From the NCBI GenBank assembly GCA_900553295.1, contig USCR01000035.1:1-18879 (forward strand): 18,879 nucleotides of DNA, read 5' to 3'. The notes below the pieces were generated by a model. The model saw only the letters and a program-made list of their open reading frames with translations, was not told where the DNA came from and did no database searches. A program made the position numbers and the translations under genes. Positions 7,233 to 14,919 of this stretch are shown here, piece after piece (within the stretch, counting starts at the first letter, position 1; each line of letters begins with the position of its first letter). This DNA comes from an uncultured Eubacteriales bacterium (lineage in GTDB: Bacteria; Bacillota; Clostridia; Christensenellales; Aristaeellaceae).

Positions 7233-8426
7233 ATGAAAAATTTCATCTTCATCTCTCCAAATTTTCCCACCAACTACTGGCAATTTTGCCGTGAGCTGAA
7301 AAATAACGGCCTGAATGTATTGGGTATTGGCGACCAGCCCTATGACGAATTGACGAACGAGCTGAAGTCCAGCCTGAATGAATACTACAAAGTAGGCAGC
7401 CTGGAAAACTACGACGAGGTCTATCGCGCCGTAGCCTTTTTCATCAGCAAATACGGGCGTATTGATTGGCTGGAATCCAATAATGAATACTGGCTGGAAC
7501 GGGATGCCATGCTGCGGACGGATTTCCACATTCTCAGCGGCTTCCAAAGCGAGGACATGCCCCGCATCAAGTTCAAGTCCCGCATGAAGGAGTACTATCG
7601 CAAAGCAGGCATCCCCGTGGCCCGTTACCACATGGTGGATAACTTTGAAGGATGCCGTGCTTTCATCGACGAAGTGGGCTATCCCGTGGTGGTCAAGCCA
7701 GACAACGGCGTGGGCGCTTCCCATACCTACAAGCTGGAAAGCGATCAGGATCTGGGGGAGTTCCTGGCGCAAAAGCAGCCGGATGTCAGCTACATCATGG
7801 AGGAATTCATTCACGCGGAAGTCAATTCCTACGACGCGATTATCAACGCGGAAGGCGAGCCCATTTTTGAGACAGGGAACGTTACGCCCTGGTCCATTAT
7901 GGACATTGTCAACGACAATGATAATTCCATCTATTACATTCTTAAGGATTTACCCGAAGATACACGCCGGGCCGGACGCGCCACCGTAAAAAGCTTTGGG
8001 GTCAAGAGCCGCTTTGTTCACTTCGAGTTTTTCCGCTTAACGCAGGATCAGCCAGGCATGGGCCGCAAGGGGGATGTGGTCGCTCTGGAGGTCAACATGC
8101 GCCCCTGCGGCGGTTTCACCCCCGACATGATGAACTTTGCCCATTCCACGGATGTATATAAAATCTGGGCCGACATGATCGCCTTTGACCACTCCACCAA
8201 GTCCGAGGGGCCCCACGCCTTCTGTGCCTTTGCCGGACGCCGGGACGGGAAATCCTTCGCACTCTCCGACGATGAGCTGATCGGCAAATACGCCTCCCAG
8301 ATGCGGATGGTAACCCGCATTCCCGACGCCTTAAGCGGCGCCATGGGGAATCGGATGTTCCTTGCGGTGTTCCCCACCAAGGAGGAGATGGACGCTTTCT
8401 ATTTCGATGCCCTGCGCTGTCAATGA
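7233..8426 (+). CDS. ATP-grasp carboxylate-amine ligase-like protein
   Basis: A 397-residue ATP-grasp protein. Residues 1-110 form a pre-ATP-grasp Rossmann-like domain (FIFISPNFPTNYWQFC at the start). The ATP-binding part carries YPVVVKPDNGVGASH (150-164; Lys 155 and a glycine loop over the phosphates), YIMEEFI (187-193) and the Mg-binding ALEVNMRPCGGF (284-295, Glu 286 and Asn 288). Enzymes of this type form acyl-phosphates and join them to an amine, as in D-Ala-D-Ala ligase, carnosine synthase and dipeptide ligases. It is about 30 bases behind the second hydrolase with an AAAGGCGG ribosome site and is followed at once by a terminator. The acid and amine substrates are unknown. Confidence 0.88.
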   Translation: MKNFIFISPNFPTNYWQFCRELKNNGLNVLGIGDQPYDELTNELKSSLNEYYKVGSLENYDEVYRAVAFFISKYGRIDWLESNNEYWLERDAMLRTDFHILSGFQSEDMPRIKFKSRMKEYYRKAGIPVARYHMVDNFEGCRAFIDEVGYPVVVKPDNGVGASHTYKLESDQDLGEFLAQKQPDVSYIMEEFIHAEVNSYDAIINAEGEPIFETGNVTPWSIMDIVNDNDNSIYYILKDLPEDTRRAGRATVKSFGVKSRFVHFEFFRLTQDQPGMGRKGDVVALEVNMRPCGGFTPDMMNFAHSTDVYKIWADMIAFDHSTKSEGPHAFCAFAGRRDGKSFALSDDELIGKYASQMRMVTRIPDALSGAMGNRMFLAVFPTKEEMDAFYFDALRCQ

Positions 8427-8443
8427 CCCAAAAAGGGCAGCAT

Positions 8444-8482
8444 CCCGGGTGAAAAAATATCACTTTTTCCACCCGGGTTTTT
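8444..8482 (+). terminator. Terminator of the hydrolase/ATP-grasp operon
   Basis: CCCGGGTG (8444-8451) pairs with CACCCGGG (8470-8477), followed by five T. The A-rich and T-rich flanks of the loop can lengthen the stem with one bulge. Confidence 0.85.
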
Positions 8483-8487
8483 CCATG

Positions 8488-8523
8488 AAAAAAGGCATGC
8501 GGTCCATCTGACGGCCGCATGCC
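8488..8523 (-). terminator. Terminator of the minus-strand secreted-protein gene
   Basis: GGCATGCGG (8494-8502) pairs with CCGCATGCC (8515-8523). Read on the minus strand the hairpin is followed by six T (8488-8493), and it lies 11 bases beyond the stop codon at 8534. With 8444-8482 it gives two back-to-back terminators between convergent genes. Confidence 0.82.
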
Positions 8524-8533
8524 GTATTGGTAC

Positions 8534-9214
8534 TTAGACACCATCAGGCTTTGGGGAAAATTCCACCAGGCGTGGCGTCGGTGTAACCTCCTCATCGGGG
8601 ATGAGCGTTGGCGTAGCCGTAGGCTCAAGGGTAGGCTGGGCCGTGGGTAATCCCGTAAAGGGGAAAATCAGCACCGCCTGAAGCCAGTTGTTCCCATCGG
8701 AATATTCGTCAGGCCGGTACGCATAGTAGACCCGCAGGGTATCGCCCTGATACCAGTCCGTCTCCCCCATGACATCCTCAAAGGAATCGTCAGGACTTTG
8801 CTGGGCCATAGCGGCTTTTGCCGCGGCCTCGTTCACGGTATCCTCCAGGGTTCTGGACGGGTCTGCCGCCTGAACGCAGCTTCCCGCCAAAGCGCCAAAG
8901 GAATCCGGATAAATGCTGCGCACCGTCAGCGATACCATGCCTTCCTCCTGCAGTTGCAGGGAAAGCTCCACCCCCTCGGGAGTATCCGCATTGTCCTGTG
9001 CGGTAATCCCCAAGGACATAATCACTGGATAGCATTCAAACAAACTGTTGATGTTTGCAGCACCCAGGCTGCTCAAGTTGGCATTTACCTGAGCGATGTA
9101 GGTCTGCGCCGCCTGCTGTCCTTGGGTAGTCAATACCGGCCAGTCAATGGCCGCCTGGGCAACCGATGCAGCAAGCAGCAGGCAGCACAGCAGCGCAAGA
9201 AACCGCTTGATCAT
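8534..9214 (-). CDS. Secreted protein of unknown function with Pro/Thr-rich tail
   Basis: A 226-residue exported protein. Residues 1-22 are a classical signal peptide (MIKRF, then a hydrophobic Leu/Ala/Cys core ending AQA before AIDW); there is no lipobox at the right place. The mature part (about 23-185) is a mixed, mostly soluble domain that I do not recognise. The tail is rich in Pro, Thr and Glu (QPTLEPTATPTLIPDEE), as in many wall- or surface-exposed proteins of Clostridia. Its ATG overlaps the stop of the kinase-like gene (ATGA), so it is second in a two-gene operon, with an AGGAAAAG ribosome site. The longer frame up to 9307 would run into the kinase gene and is rejected. Confidence 0.82.
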   Translation of the reverse strand: MIKRFLALLCCLLLAASVAQAAIDWPVLTTQGQQAAQTYIAQVNANLSSLGAANINSLFECYPVIMSLGITAQDNADTPEGVELSLQLQEEGMVSLTVRSIYPDSFGALAGSCVQAADPSRTLEDTVNEAAAKAAMAQQSPDDSFEDVMGETDWYQGDTLRVYYAYRPDEYSDGNNWLQAVLIFPFTGLPTAQPTLEPTATPTLIPDEEVTPTPRLVEFSPKPDGV

Positions 9215-9849
9215 TTCTTTTCCTGACGGAACTTTTCCTGAAGCTCCACAAAATGAATAATGGTTTCCACCGCGCCATCCACACCCACGGCGCCGGTATC
9301 CACGCACAGGTCGTAGTTCTCCACCGCGCCCCAGGTGGCAGTGGCATAGTAATTGTAGTAGCTGGCGCGCTGCTTGTCGGCCTTGCGGATGACTTCCTCT
9401 GCCTTAGCGCTGTCCACGTTATAGTACTTGACGGCGCGCGCCTTGCGTTCCTCCATGTCGGCCTTGATAAACACGCTAACTACTTTTTTCTCATCCCGCA
9501 GCACGTAGTCGCCGCAGCGGCCTACAATGACACAGGGGCCCTTGGCTGCCACATTGCGAATGGTATCGAACTGGGCCAGGAAAATTTTGTGGTTCAGCGG
9601 CATGTCCATATAAACGCTGCCCGCATCCCCGCGCATCTGCATTCCCGTCACCAGAGAAAACAGCAGGGAACGGGTAGGCTTTTCGTCGTGATCCTCGAAC
9701 ATCTCTTCACAGATGCCGCTTTCTTTCGCCGCCAAGGTAAGGAGTTCCTTGTCATAATAGGGAATCCCCAGCCGCTCCGCAAGTTTTTTGGCCACAAAGC
9801 GCCCGCCGGAACCATATTGACGGGCTACGGTAATCACGGTATCGATCAT
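9211..9849 (-). CDS. Cytidylate-kinase-like protein
   Basis: A 212-residue P-loop protein of the cytidylate-kinase-like family (PF13189), found widely in gut Firmicutes and distinct from the essential Cmk. The N-terminal ITVARQYGSGGRFVAKKLAERL (6-27) contains the modified P-loop; GIPYYDKELL follows, then PCVIVGRCGDYVL (about 104-116) and a lid-like region rich in Lys, Arg and Tyr. It lacks the full Cmk length, and whether it phosphorylates CMP is unproved for the family. GAGG seven bases upstream and the promoter at 9893-9922 support the start at 9849. It is co-transcribed with a secreted protein, an unusual pairing. Confidence 0.88.
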   Translation of the reverse strand: MIDTVITVARQYGSGGRFVAKKLAERLGIPYYDKELLTLAAKESGICEEMFEDHDEKPTRSLLFSLVTGMQMRGDAGSVYMDMPLNHKIFLAQFDTIRNVAAKGPCVIVGRCGDYVLRDEKKVVSVFIKADMEERKARAVKYYNVDSAKAEEVIRKADKQRASYYNYYATATWGAVENYDLCVDTGAVGVDGAVETIIHFVELQEKFRQEKK

Positions 9850-9892
9850 GTGTCATTCCTCGCTTTCCGTGTAGATTTTCTTGGGTATATTT

Positions 9893-9922
9893 ATTATAGC
9901 ACAAATCTTCCTGATTTGGCTA
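9893..9922 (-). promoter_or_regulatory. Promoter of the kinase-like gene
   Basis: Minus strand: perfect extended -10 TGC-TATAAT (TATAAT at 9893-9898) and a weaker -35 TAGCCA (9917-9922, 4 of 6) at 18 bases. The 111-base gap (9850-9960) otherwise holds only a weak GCTAC/GTAGC inverted repeat with no T tract, so no firm terminator for the upstream operon was seen. Confidence 0.65.
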
Positions 9923-9960
9923 CTTTTCTTTTTGTACCTTTTTGTAGCGTTCTGTTGCCC

Positions 9961-10701
9961 TCAGGTCAGCCGCTCCCACACTGTATATTGTTCCCCCGGT
10001 ATAAAGCCAAGCTTCCGGGCAATGTGTGCCGATGCAGCGTTTGCCGCATCCCACGCAACCGCCATTCCCCGGTACCGTGCCGCTTGCAGCAGGGCGGCCG
10101 CCGCCGCGGTAGCCAGTCCTTTTCCTTCCTGGTCCTGGCGCGTCTGAAGCTGAACTTCCAGCCCCCAGGGCCAGGATACATACGCGCTGGCGCCTGCCGC
10201 AGGCCGTCCCGCGGCATCCCGTACCAAAATGCCCATTCCCCGGTGCAAAAAATGCTCTACCGATCCATGTTCCCGTACAAAATCCCGGGACCAGGCAGCT
10301 GTCAAGCAGGCTTCCGCATCCGCCCGATCCATGGAAGCCAGGGTATACCCTGGCGGCAAAGATTTCCAGGCGGCAAGATCCTCCCTGATGGCATCGGGCC
10401 GCAGCAGCTGAAAGCCCTGCCGTGTCACAGGGCGAAACGTCCCCACGCCATCCAGCAGCGCCTTCCATTTCCCGGGCACGTAAAGCAGCCACTCCCGGGG
10501 CTGTTCCGCCATCATGCACGCCAATGTCTGCCGTCCATGCTCCCCCGGTTCACCGCCGCAGATCATGAAATCTCCCACCGTAAGCACTGCTCCAGCCGGT
10601 AAAATCCGCACAGCTCCGCTCCAGCCGGATAGTGCCGCTTCTGTGAGACCGTGCATGCCCGGTATCCCTGCAAAAAAATGCCGTACCCGCTCGTCCGTCA
10701 T
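9961..10701 (-). CDS. GNAT-family N-acetyltransferase
   Basis: A 246-residue acetyltransferase of the GNAT_acetyltran type (PF12746-like). The C-terminal half holds the GNAT core: GLEVQLQTRQDQEGKGLATAAA (180-201, the acetyl-CoA pyrophosphate loop, QEGKGLA) and DAANAASAHIARKLGF (218-233). The N-terminal half (1-100) is less conserved and may serve substrate binding. Substrate unknown. The start overlaps the dnaX stop by four bases (ATGA) and follows GGAG, so it is the last gene of the long minus-strand operon. The open frame up to 10953 is inside dnaX and is rejected. Confidence 0.87.
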   Translation of the reverse strand: MTDERVRHFFAGIPGMHGLTEAALSGWSGAVRILPAGAVLTVGDFMICGGEPGEHGRQTLACMMAEQPREWLLYVPGKWKALLDGVGTFRPVTRQGFQLLRPDAIREDLAAWKSLPPGYTLASMDRADAEACLTAAWSRDFVREHGSVEHFLHRGMGILVRDAAGRPAAGASAYVSWPWGLEVQLQTRQDQEGKGLATAAAAALLQAARYRGMAVAWDAANAASAHIARKLGFIPGEQYTVWERLT

Positions 10702-12326
10702 TTTTCTTTCTCCTGCACGGTGACGTTTTCTCCGCCGAAGGATTCCTTCAGCTCTGCCAGCAGCGTGTTTTCCGCCGCCATGGCATCCGGGGACGCGTCC
10801 GTAGGCTCCGGGCTTGCCTGGAAGGTTACTTCCATGCCCAGCGCCTGCCCCAGCGCAGCGGTAATGCTGTCCCGCTTGGCCGGGGAATTCAGCGCAGCCA
10901 CATAGAAGTCCTGCCCAGGCTTGGCATACCAGCGGTATACATTCCCGTCGCATCCCGCAAAGCGGCCCTGCGTCAGGAAACTGTATGTAGCCGGATCGCT
11001 GCGCTTCAGCGCGTCCATCATGGCTTTCCAGGCTTCTCCGGGTGTCTTGCCCGTTGGCGTCAGCGGCGCGGGTGCTGCCGGCTTTTCCGTATGCGGCGCG
11101 GGGGATGTCTTGGGCGCAGCGCTCCGGGCAGCCGGCTTGGCGGGGGTAAAGCTGCCGTTTTTCAGTTGTTCCGTCAGGGTGGACAGCTGCTGTTCCAGCT
11201 CCGCAATGCGCTCGTTCAGGGCAGCGGCGTCCGTGTCCTTGGTCTTGAGGCAGGCTTTCATGGTGGCCGCCTCCAGGGCAATGCGCGGGGAAGATGCCCA
11301 GCGCATCTCTGTCTCCACCGCCATGAACAGTTCCAGCATGCGCAAAAGGCGCTCGTCGGTAAATCCCTGCGCCTGCCGCCGGTATTCTTCCGCGTCCTCC
11401 TGGGTCAGTTCCAGCAATCCGGCCAGTTCCTCTCCGCAGCTTTGCGCCATGAGCAACGCGCGCAGGTGCTGGGACACATCCTTGGAAAAGACCACCGGTT
11501 CACGGCCGCCGCGCATCAGTTCGTCAATCATGGCCATGGCCGCCTTCACGTCGCTGGCCTGCAACGCTTCCCCGAAGCGGAACAGAAACGATCTGTCCGC
11601 CGTGCCAAGCACGTTGCGCACCAGATCCTCGGTCACCTCGCTGTGATAGCCCAGACACATATCCAGGATGGACAGCGCGTCCCGCATGCCGCCTTCCGCC
11701 GCCCGGGCAATCAGGTGCAATGCCTGATCCGTTGCCGTGCCTCCGGCGCCCTGAACCGCTTCCTGCAACCGGCCCACAATCTGTTGGACAGGAATACGGC
11801 CGAAGTCGAAGCGCTGGCACCGGGAGAGGATGGTGGCAGGTAACCGTTGGGGTTCGGTGGTGGCGAGAATGAACACCGCGTGGGCCGGTGGTTCCTCCAG
11901 GGTTTTCAGCAGCGCGTTGAAAGCCGAGGCGGAAAGCATGTGGACTTCGTCAATGATATATACCTTGTACTTACCGTACTGTGGGGGGTATTTCACCGAC
12001 TCCCGCAGGTCGCGGATCTCATCCACGCCGTTGTTGCTGGCCGCGTCGATCTCCAGCACATCCAGGCTGTTCTCCCCCATCAGGCGCAGGCAGCTCTCAC
12101 ACTGGCCGCATGGATCACCCTGCACAGGAGCAAGGCAGTTGATGGCCCGGGCCATGATCTTGGCCGTGGAGGTTTTCCCCGTTCCCCTGGAACCGCAAAA
12201 CAAATACGCATGGGCGATTCGTCCCGTCATAATCTGGTTGCGCAGGGTGGCAATCACCGCCTCCTGGCCTACCATGGCACTAAAAGTCTGCGGCCGCCAC
12301 TGGCGGTATAGGGCTTGATAAGCCAT
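10698..12326 (-). CDS. dnaX: DNA polymerase III subunit gamma/tau
   Basis: A 542-residue clamp-loader ATPase. N-terminal AAA+ domain: MAYQALYRQWRPQTF start, Walker A GSRGTGKT (45-52), four zinc cysteines (64, 73, 76, 79), Walker B DEVH (126-129) and the SRC arginine-finger motif (168-170). Domain III runs to about 370, then comes a Pro/Ala/Lys-rich linker (TPAKPAARSAAPKTS region) and a tau-like C-terminal domain (EAWKAMMDALKRSDPATYSFL onwards) for polymerase contact. The first codons match the family exactly and follow GAAGGAGGG, so 12326 is the start rather than an upstream ATG at 12353. Unlike the common arrangement, no ybaB or recR follows; a GNAT gene does. No clear frameshift signal for a short gamma form was seen. 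Confidence 0.97.
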   Translation of the reverse strand: MAYQALYRQWRPQTFSAMVGQEAVIATLRNQIMTGRIAHAYLFCGSRGTGKTSTAKIMARAINCLAPVQGDPCGQCESCLRLMGENSLDVLEIDAASNNGVDEIRDLRESVKYPPQYGKYKVYIIDEVHMLSASAFNALLKTLEEPPAHAVFILATTEPQRLPATILSRCQRFDFGRIPVQQIVGRLQEAVQGAGGTATDQALHLIARAAEGGMRDALSILDMCLGYHSEVTEDLVRNVLGTADRSFLFRFGEALQASDVKAAMAMIDELMRGGREPVVFSKDVSQHLRALLMAQSCGEELAGLLELTQEDAEEYRRQAQGFTDERLLRMLELFMAVETEMRWASSPRIALEAATMKACLKTKDTDAAALNERIAELEQQLSTLTEQLKNGSFTPAKPAARSAAPKTSPAPHTEKPAAPAPLTPTGKTPGEAWKAMMDALKRSDPATYSFLTQGRFAGCDGNVYRWYAKPGQDFYVAALNSPAKRDSITAALGQALGMEVTFQASPEPTDASPDAMAAENTLLAELKESFGGENVTVQEKEK

Positions 12327-12345
12327 GGGTTTCCCTCCTTCATCT

Positions 12346-12720
12346 TCACTCAAAGCAGATCAGGCCGCGAATCGCCTCCAGGCGCTTCTCGCCTATCCCC
12401 GGCACCAGCAGCAAATCTTCGGGATAAGAAAAGCGGCCCACTGCCTCCCGGGTTTCAATGATGCGCTGACCAATCACCTCGCCCACACCCGGCAGGGTCA
12501 TAAGCGTTTCCAGATCAGCCGTATTCACATTGATGTCGCCGGGTACTGTGGTGGGCATGGGCGTGCCCGTCCGGCCCGAAGCATAATACACGTCCGGTTC
12601 CCGAACGGTCCGTGGCGCCGTTATCACAGGAAAAAGCAGCGCAAGAGCCGCCAGGCAGAGGCACGCATTGCCCACTGCCTGACGGATACGTTCCCAGCGC
12701 CGCTTTGCTTGGTCTGTCAT
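12346..12720 (-). CDS. Short ComEA-like helix-hairpin-helix protein
   Basis: A 124-residue protein with one N-terminal membrane helix (about 17-34), a short Pro/Thr/Gly linker, and a DNA-binding double helix-hairpin-helix: INVNTADLETLMTLPGVGEVIGQRII (63-88) and SYPEDLLLVPGIGEKRLEAI (98-117). This is the ComEA C-terminal domain, which binds incoming double-stranded DNA outside the membrane during transformation. Typical Firmicute ComEA proteins are about 200 residues and carry a SLBB domain between helix and HhH; that domain is missing here. No comEC is nearby. It sits between cysS and dnaX, four bases after the cysS stop. Competence role is inferred from the domain only. Confidence 0.87.
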   Translation of the reverse strand: MTDQAKRRWERIRQAVGNACLCLAALALLFPVITAPRTVREPDVYYASGRTGTPMPTTVPGDINVNTADLETLMTLPGVGEVIGQRIIETREAVGRFSYPEDLLLVPGIGEKRLEAIRGLICFE

Positions 12721-12724
12721 TTAT

Positions 12725-14128
12725 TTATACGCTCCGGCGGACCTTCTGTCCCTGAGGCGTATCCTCCAATACATAGCCCGCCGCCTTGATGGCGTCCCGC
12801 AGCTCGTCGCTGCGCTTCCAGTTCTTTTCTTTCCTGGCCTGGGCGCGCTCGTCCACCATCTGCTGGATGTCCGCAGGCAACGCATCCTCCTTCTTCTGCA
12901 TCAAGCCAAGGATATCGCACAGCCCGGTCAGCCGGTCCAAGGTAGCCTGCACCGCCTGACGGCTGCTGTCCGCGTTCAAGGAAACGTTGGCGTCCTTCAC
13001 CAGCTCAAAAATAGCACCGATGGCGTCCGCCGTATTCAGGTCGTCATCCATGGCGGCGTCAAACCGCTGCTCATAGGTGTTCAGGCGCTCCAGCAAAGCC
13101 GTTTCCTCTGGGGAGACAGGCTTGTCCTGGGCATTTTTCAGCAGGAAAAGCAGCTGGTCCCGGGCGGTATACAGCCGGGTAAGGGATGCGTTGGCGGCTT
13201 CAATCTGTTCCCGGCTGAAGTTGATGGGGCTGCGGTAATGTGCCGACAGCATGAACAGCCGAACGGCCTCCAGGCTGTATTCCTTGGCGATGTCCCGCAC
13301 GGTGAAGAAGTTTCCTTTGGACTTGCTCATTTTCTCATTGTCCACGTTGATGAAGCCATTATGCATCCAATAGCGCACATAGGGCTTGCCCGTGGCGCCC
13401 TCGGATTGGGCAATTTCATTTTCGTGGTGCGGGAAAAGCAGATCCTTGCCGCCGCAGTGGATGTCAAAGGTTTCACCCAGGTACGCCATGGACATGGCGG
13501 AGCACTCAATGTGCCACCCGGGCCGCCCCATCCCCCAGGGGCTTTCCCAGGCAGGTTCGCCCGGCTTCTGCGCCTTCCACAGGGCAAAGTCCGCGGGGCT
13601 TTCCTTTTCCGTCTCCACGTCCAGGCGCTCAGAAGCGCCCATTTCCCGGTCCTCCACGCTCTGCCCCGACAGCTTGCCATACCCGGGGAAGGAGGAGACG
13701 CGATAGTATACGTCCCCATTCACCGCATAGGCATGGCCGTTGTCAATGAGCCGCTGCACCAGGGCAATGATCTGCGGAATATGCTCCGTGGCCTTGGGAT
13801 GTACGGTAGCCGGGCGGATGCCCAGGGCCTGGGCATCCTTGAAATACTCGGCAATAAAGCGTTCTCCCAGCTCCTTGACGGTGATGCCTTCCTCATTGGC
13901 ACGCTTGATCATTTTGTCGTCGATGTCGGTAAAGTTCTGCACAAAGGTCACCTCGTAGCCCTTGTGCTCCAAGTACCGCCGCAACACATCAAAGGTGATG
14001 AAGGGGCGCGCGTTACCGATGTGGAAGTAATTATAAACCGTGGGTCCGCAGGCATAAATGCCCACTTTGCCTTCATGAAGGGGAACGAAAGTTTCTTTAC
14101 GCCGGGACTGACTGTTGTAAATCTGCAT
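12725..14128 (-). CDS. cysS: Cysteinyl-tRNA synthetase
   Basis: A 467-residue class I tRNA synthetase charging tRNA-Cys. Signatures: CGPTVYNYFHIGNARP (27-42, with zinc ligand Cys 27 and HIGN), the other zinc ligands Cys 209, His 234 and Glu 238 in IECS and PHHENE, and KMSKSKGN (266-273). Length is as expected. The start at 14128 follows a GGAGG ribosome site and matches the family N-terminus (MQIYNSQSRRKE). It lies one base after the cysE stop, so cysteine synthesis and charging are co-expressed, the same order as in Bacillus. The upstream in-frame extension to 14224 lies inside cysE and is rejected. Confidence 0.97.
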   Translation of the reverse strand: MQIYNSQSRRKETFVPLHEGKVGIYACGPTVYNYFHIGNARPFITFDVLRRYLEHKGYEVTFVQNFTDIDDKMIKRANEEGITVKELGERFIAEYFKDAQALGIRPATVHPKATEHIPQIIALVQRLIDNGHAYAVNGDVYYRVSSFPGYGKLSGQSVEDREMGASERLDVETEKESPADFALWKAQKPGEPAWESPWGMGRPGWHIECSAMSMAYLGETFDIHCGGKDLLFPHHENEIAQSEGATGKPYVRYWMHNGFINVDNEKMSKSKGNFFTVRDIAKEYSLEAVRLFMLSAHYRSPINFSREQIEAANASLTRLYTARDQLLFLLKNAQDKPVSPEETALLERLNTYEQRFDAAMDDDLNTADAIGAIFELVKDANVSLNADSSRQAVQATLDRLTGLCDILGLMQKKEDALPADIQQMVDERAQARKEKNWKRSDELRDAIKAAGYVLEDTPQGQKVRRSV

Positions 14129-14129
14129 G

Positions 14130-14861
14130 TTATATTTCCTCCGTCTCTTCCTGTTTGCGGTGTAAGTCTTCTTCCAGCATGCATTTGCCGCTTTCGCAAC
14201 CGCCGCAGCCAAGCTCTTTGGCACGCTGGGACAGGCATTCCTCCAGGTGCATCATGCGCGTGAAGAGATCCTGCATCTTCTCCAGCATGGGGTCCGGCAA
14301 ATGAATTTGATCCAGGTCCACGCCATCGGGGGGCTGGGGGTGCTTTTTCTTTACCACCCGTCCGGGATTTCCCACCACGGTGCATCCCGGCGGTACATCC
14401 TTGAGTACAATGCTGCCCGCGCCCACCTTGCTCCCATCGCCAATGGTGATGGGGCCAAGCACCTTCGCGCCGGAACCGATGGTCACCCCGTTGCCAATGG
14501 TGGGATGGCGCTTGCCCGTTTCCTTGCCCGTGCCGCCCAGGGTTACGCCCTGGTAGATGGTTACGTTATCGCCAATCACCGTGGTTTCGCCAATCACGAC
14601 GCCATCCCCGTGATCGATGAAAAATCCCTTGCCAATAACCGCCCCGGGATGAATCTCAATGCCCGTGCGATGTCTGGAGCGCTGGGAGATCCAGCGTGCC
14701 AGCACCACATGGCCCTTTTCATAAAGCCGGTGTGCCCGTCGGTGCGCCCGTACAGCCCTTAAGCCGGGGTAACACAGCAGTACTTCCAGCTTGGACTTAG
14801 CCGCCGGGTCACGGGCCATAATGGCCGCCATATCCTCCTTGAGTTGTTTGAACATTACCAT
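14130..14861 (-). CDS. cysE: Serine O-acetyltransferase
   Basis: Makes O-acetylserine from serine and acetyl-CoA, the first step of cysteine synthesis. The protein (243 residues) has the N-terminal helical region ([22 protein letters not shown]) and a left-handed beta-helix of hexapeptide repeats from about 68 to 170, with IEIHP (69-72), the catalytic IDHGDG (82-87, His 84), GVTLGGTGK (105-113), RHP (118-120) and GNPGRVV (164-170). The tail is unusual: after the helix come CGGCESGKC (219-227) and an acidic end finishing in Ile, the residue that docks into CysK in the cysteine synthase complex. The canonical start is the second ATG (14855); the first is 14861. The nearest good ribosome site (AAGGAGG, 14887-14893) is 25 bases upstream, with a possible hairpin between. 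Confidence 0.95.
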   Translation of the reverse strand: MVMFKQLKEDMAAIMARDPAAKSKLEVLLCYPGLRAVRAHRRAHRLYEKGHVVLARWISQRSRHRTGIEIHPGAVIGKGFFIDHGDGVVIGETTVIGDNVTIYQGVTLGGTGKETGKRHPTIGNGVTIGSGAKVLGPITIGDGSKVGAGSIVLKDVPPGCTVVGNPGRVVKKKHPQPPDGVDLDQIHLPDPMLEKMQDLFTRMMHLEECLSQRAKELGCGGCESGKCMLEEDLHRKQEETEEI

Positions 14862-14919
14862 TCGGGGAACGATAAGCTATCCCCTACCTCCTTCACGCGA
14901 TTTGCATTCCATACCATAA

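Noticed and set aside
9253..10602. 449-codon plus-strand open frame
   Set aside because: It is antisense to the kinase-like and GNAT genes and runs through the promoter between them; the protein is His/Pro/Arg-rich with no domain.
10698..12326. Programmed frameshift in dnaX to make a short gamma form
   Set aside because: The only A-rich run (CTG AAA AAC) is not the A-AAA-AAG type of Escherichia coli, and no stem-loop or upstream Shine-Dalgarno stimulator was recognised.
14862..14919. T-box leader before cysE
   Set aside because: The gap is only 58 bases, too short for a T-box, and no T-box sequence or terminator/antiterminator pair is present.
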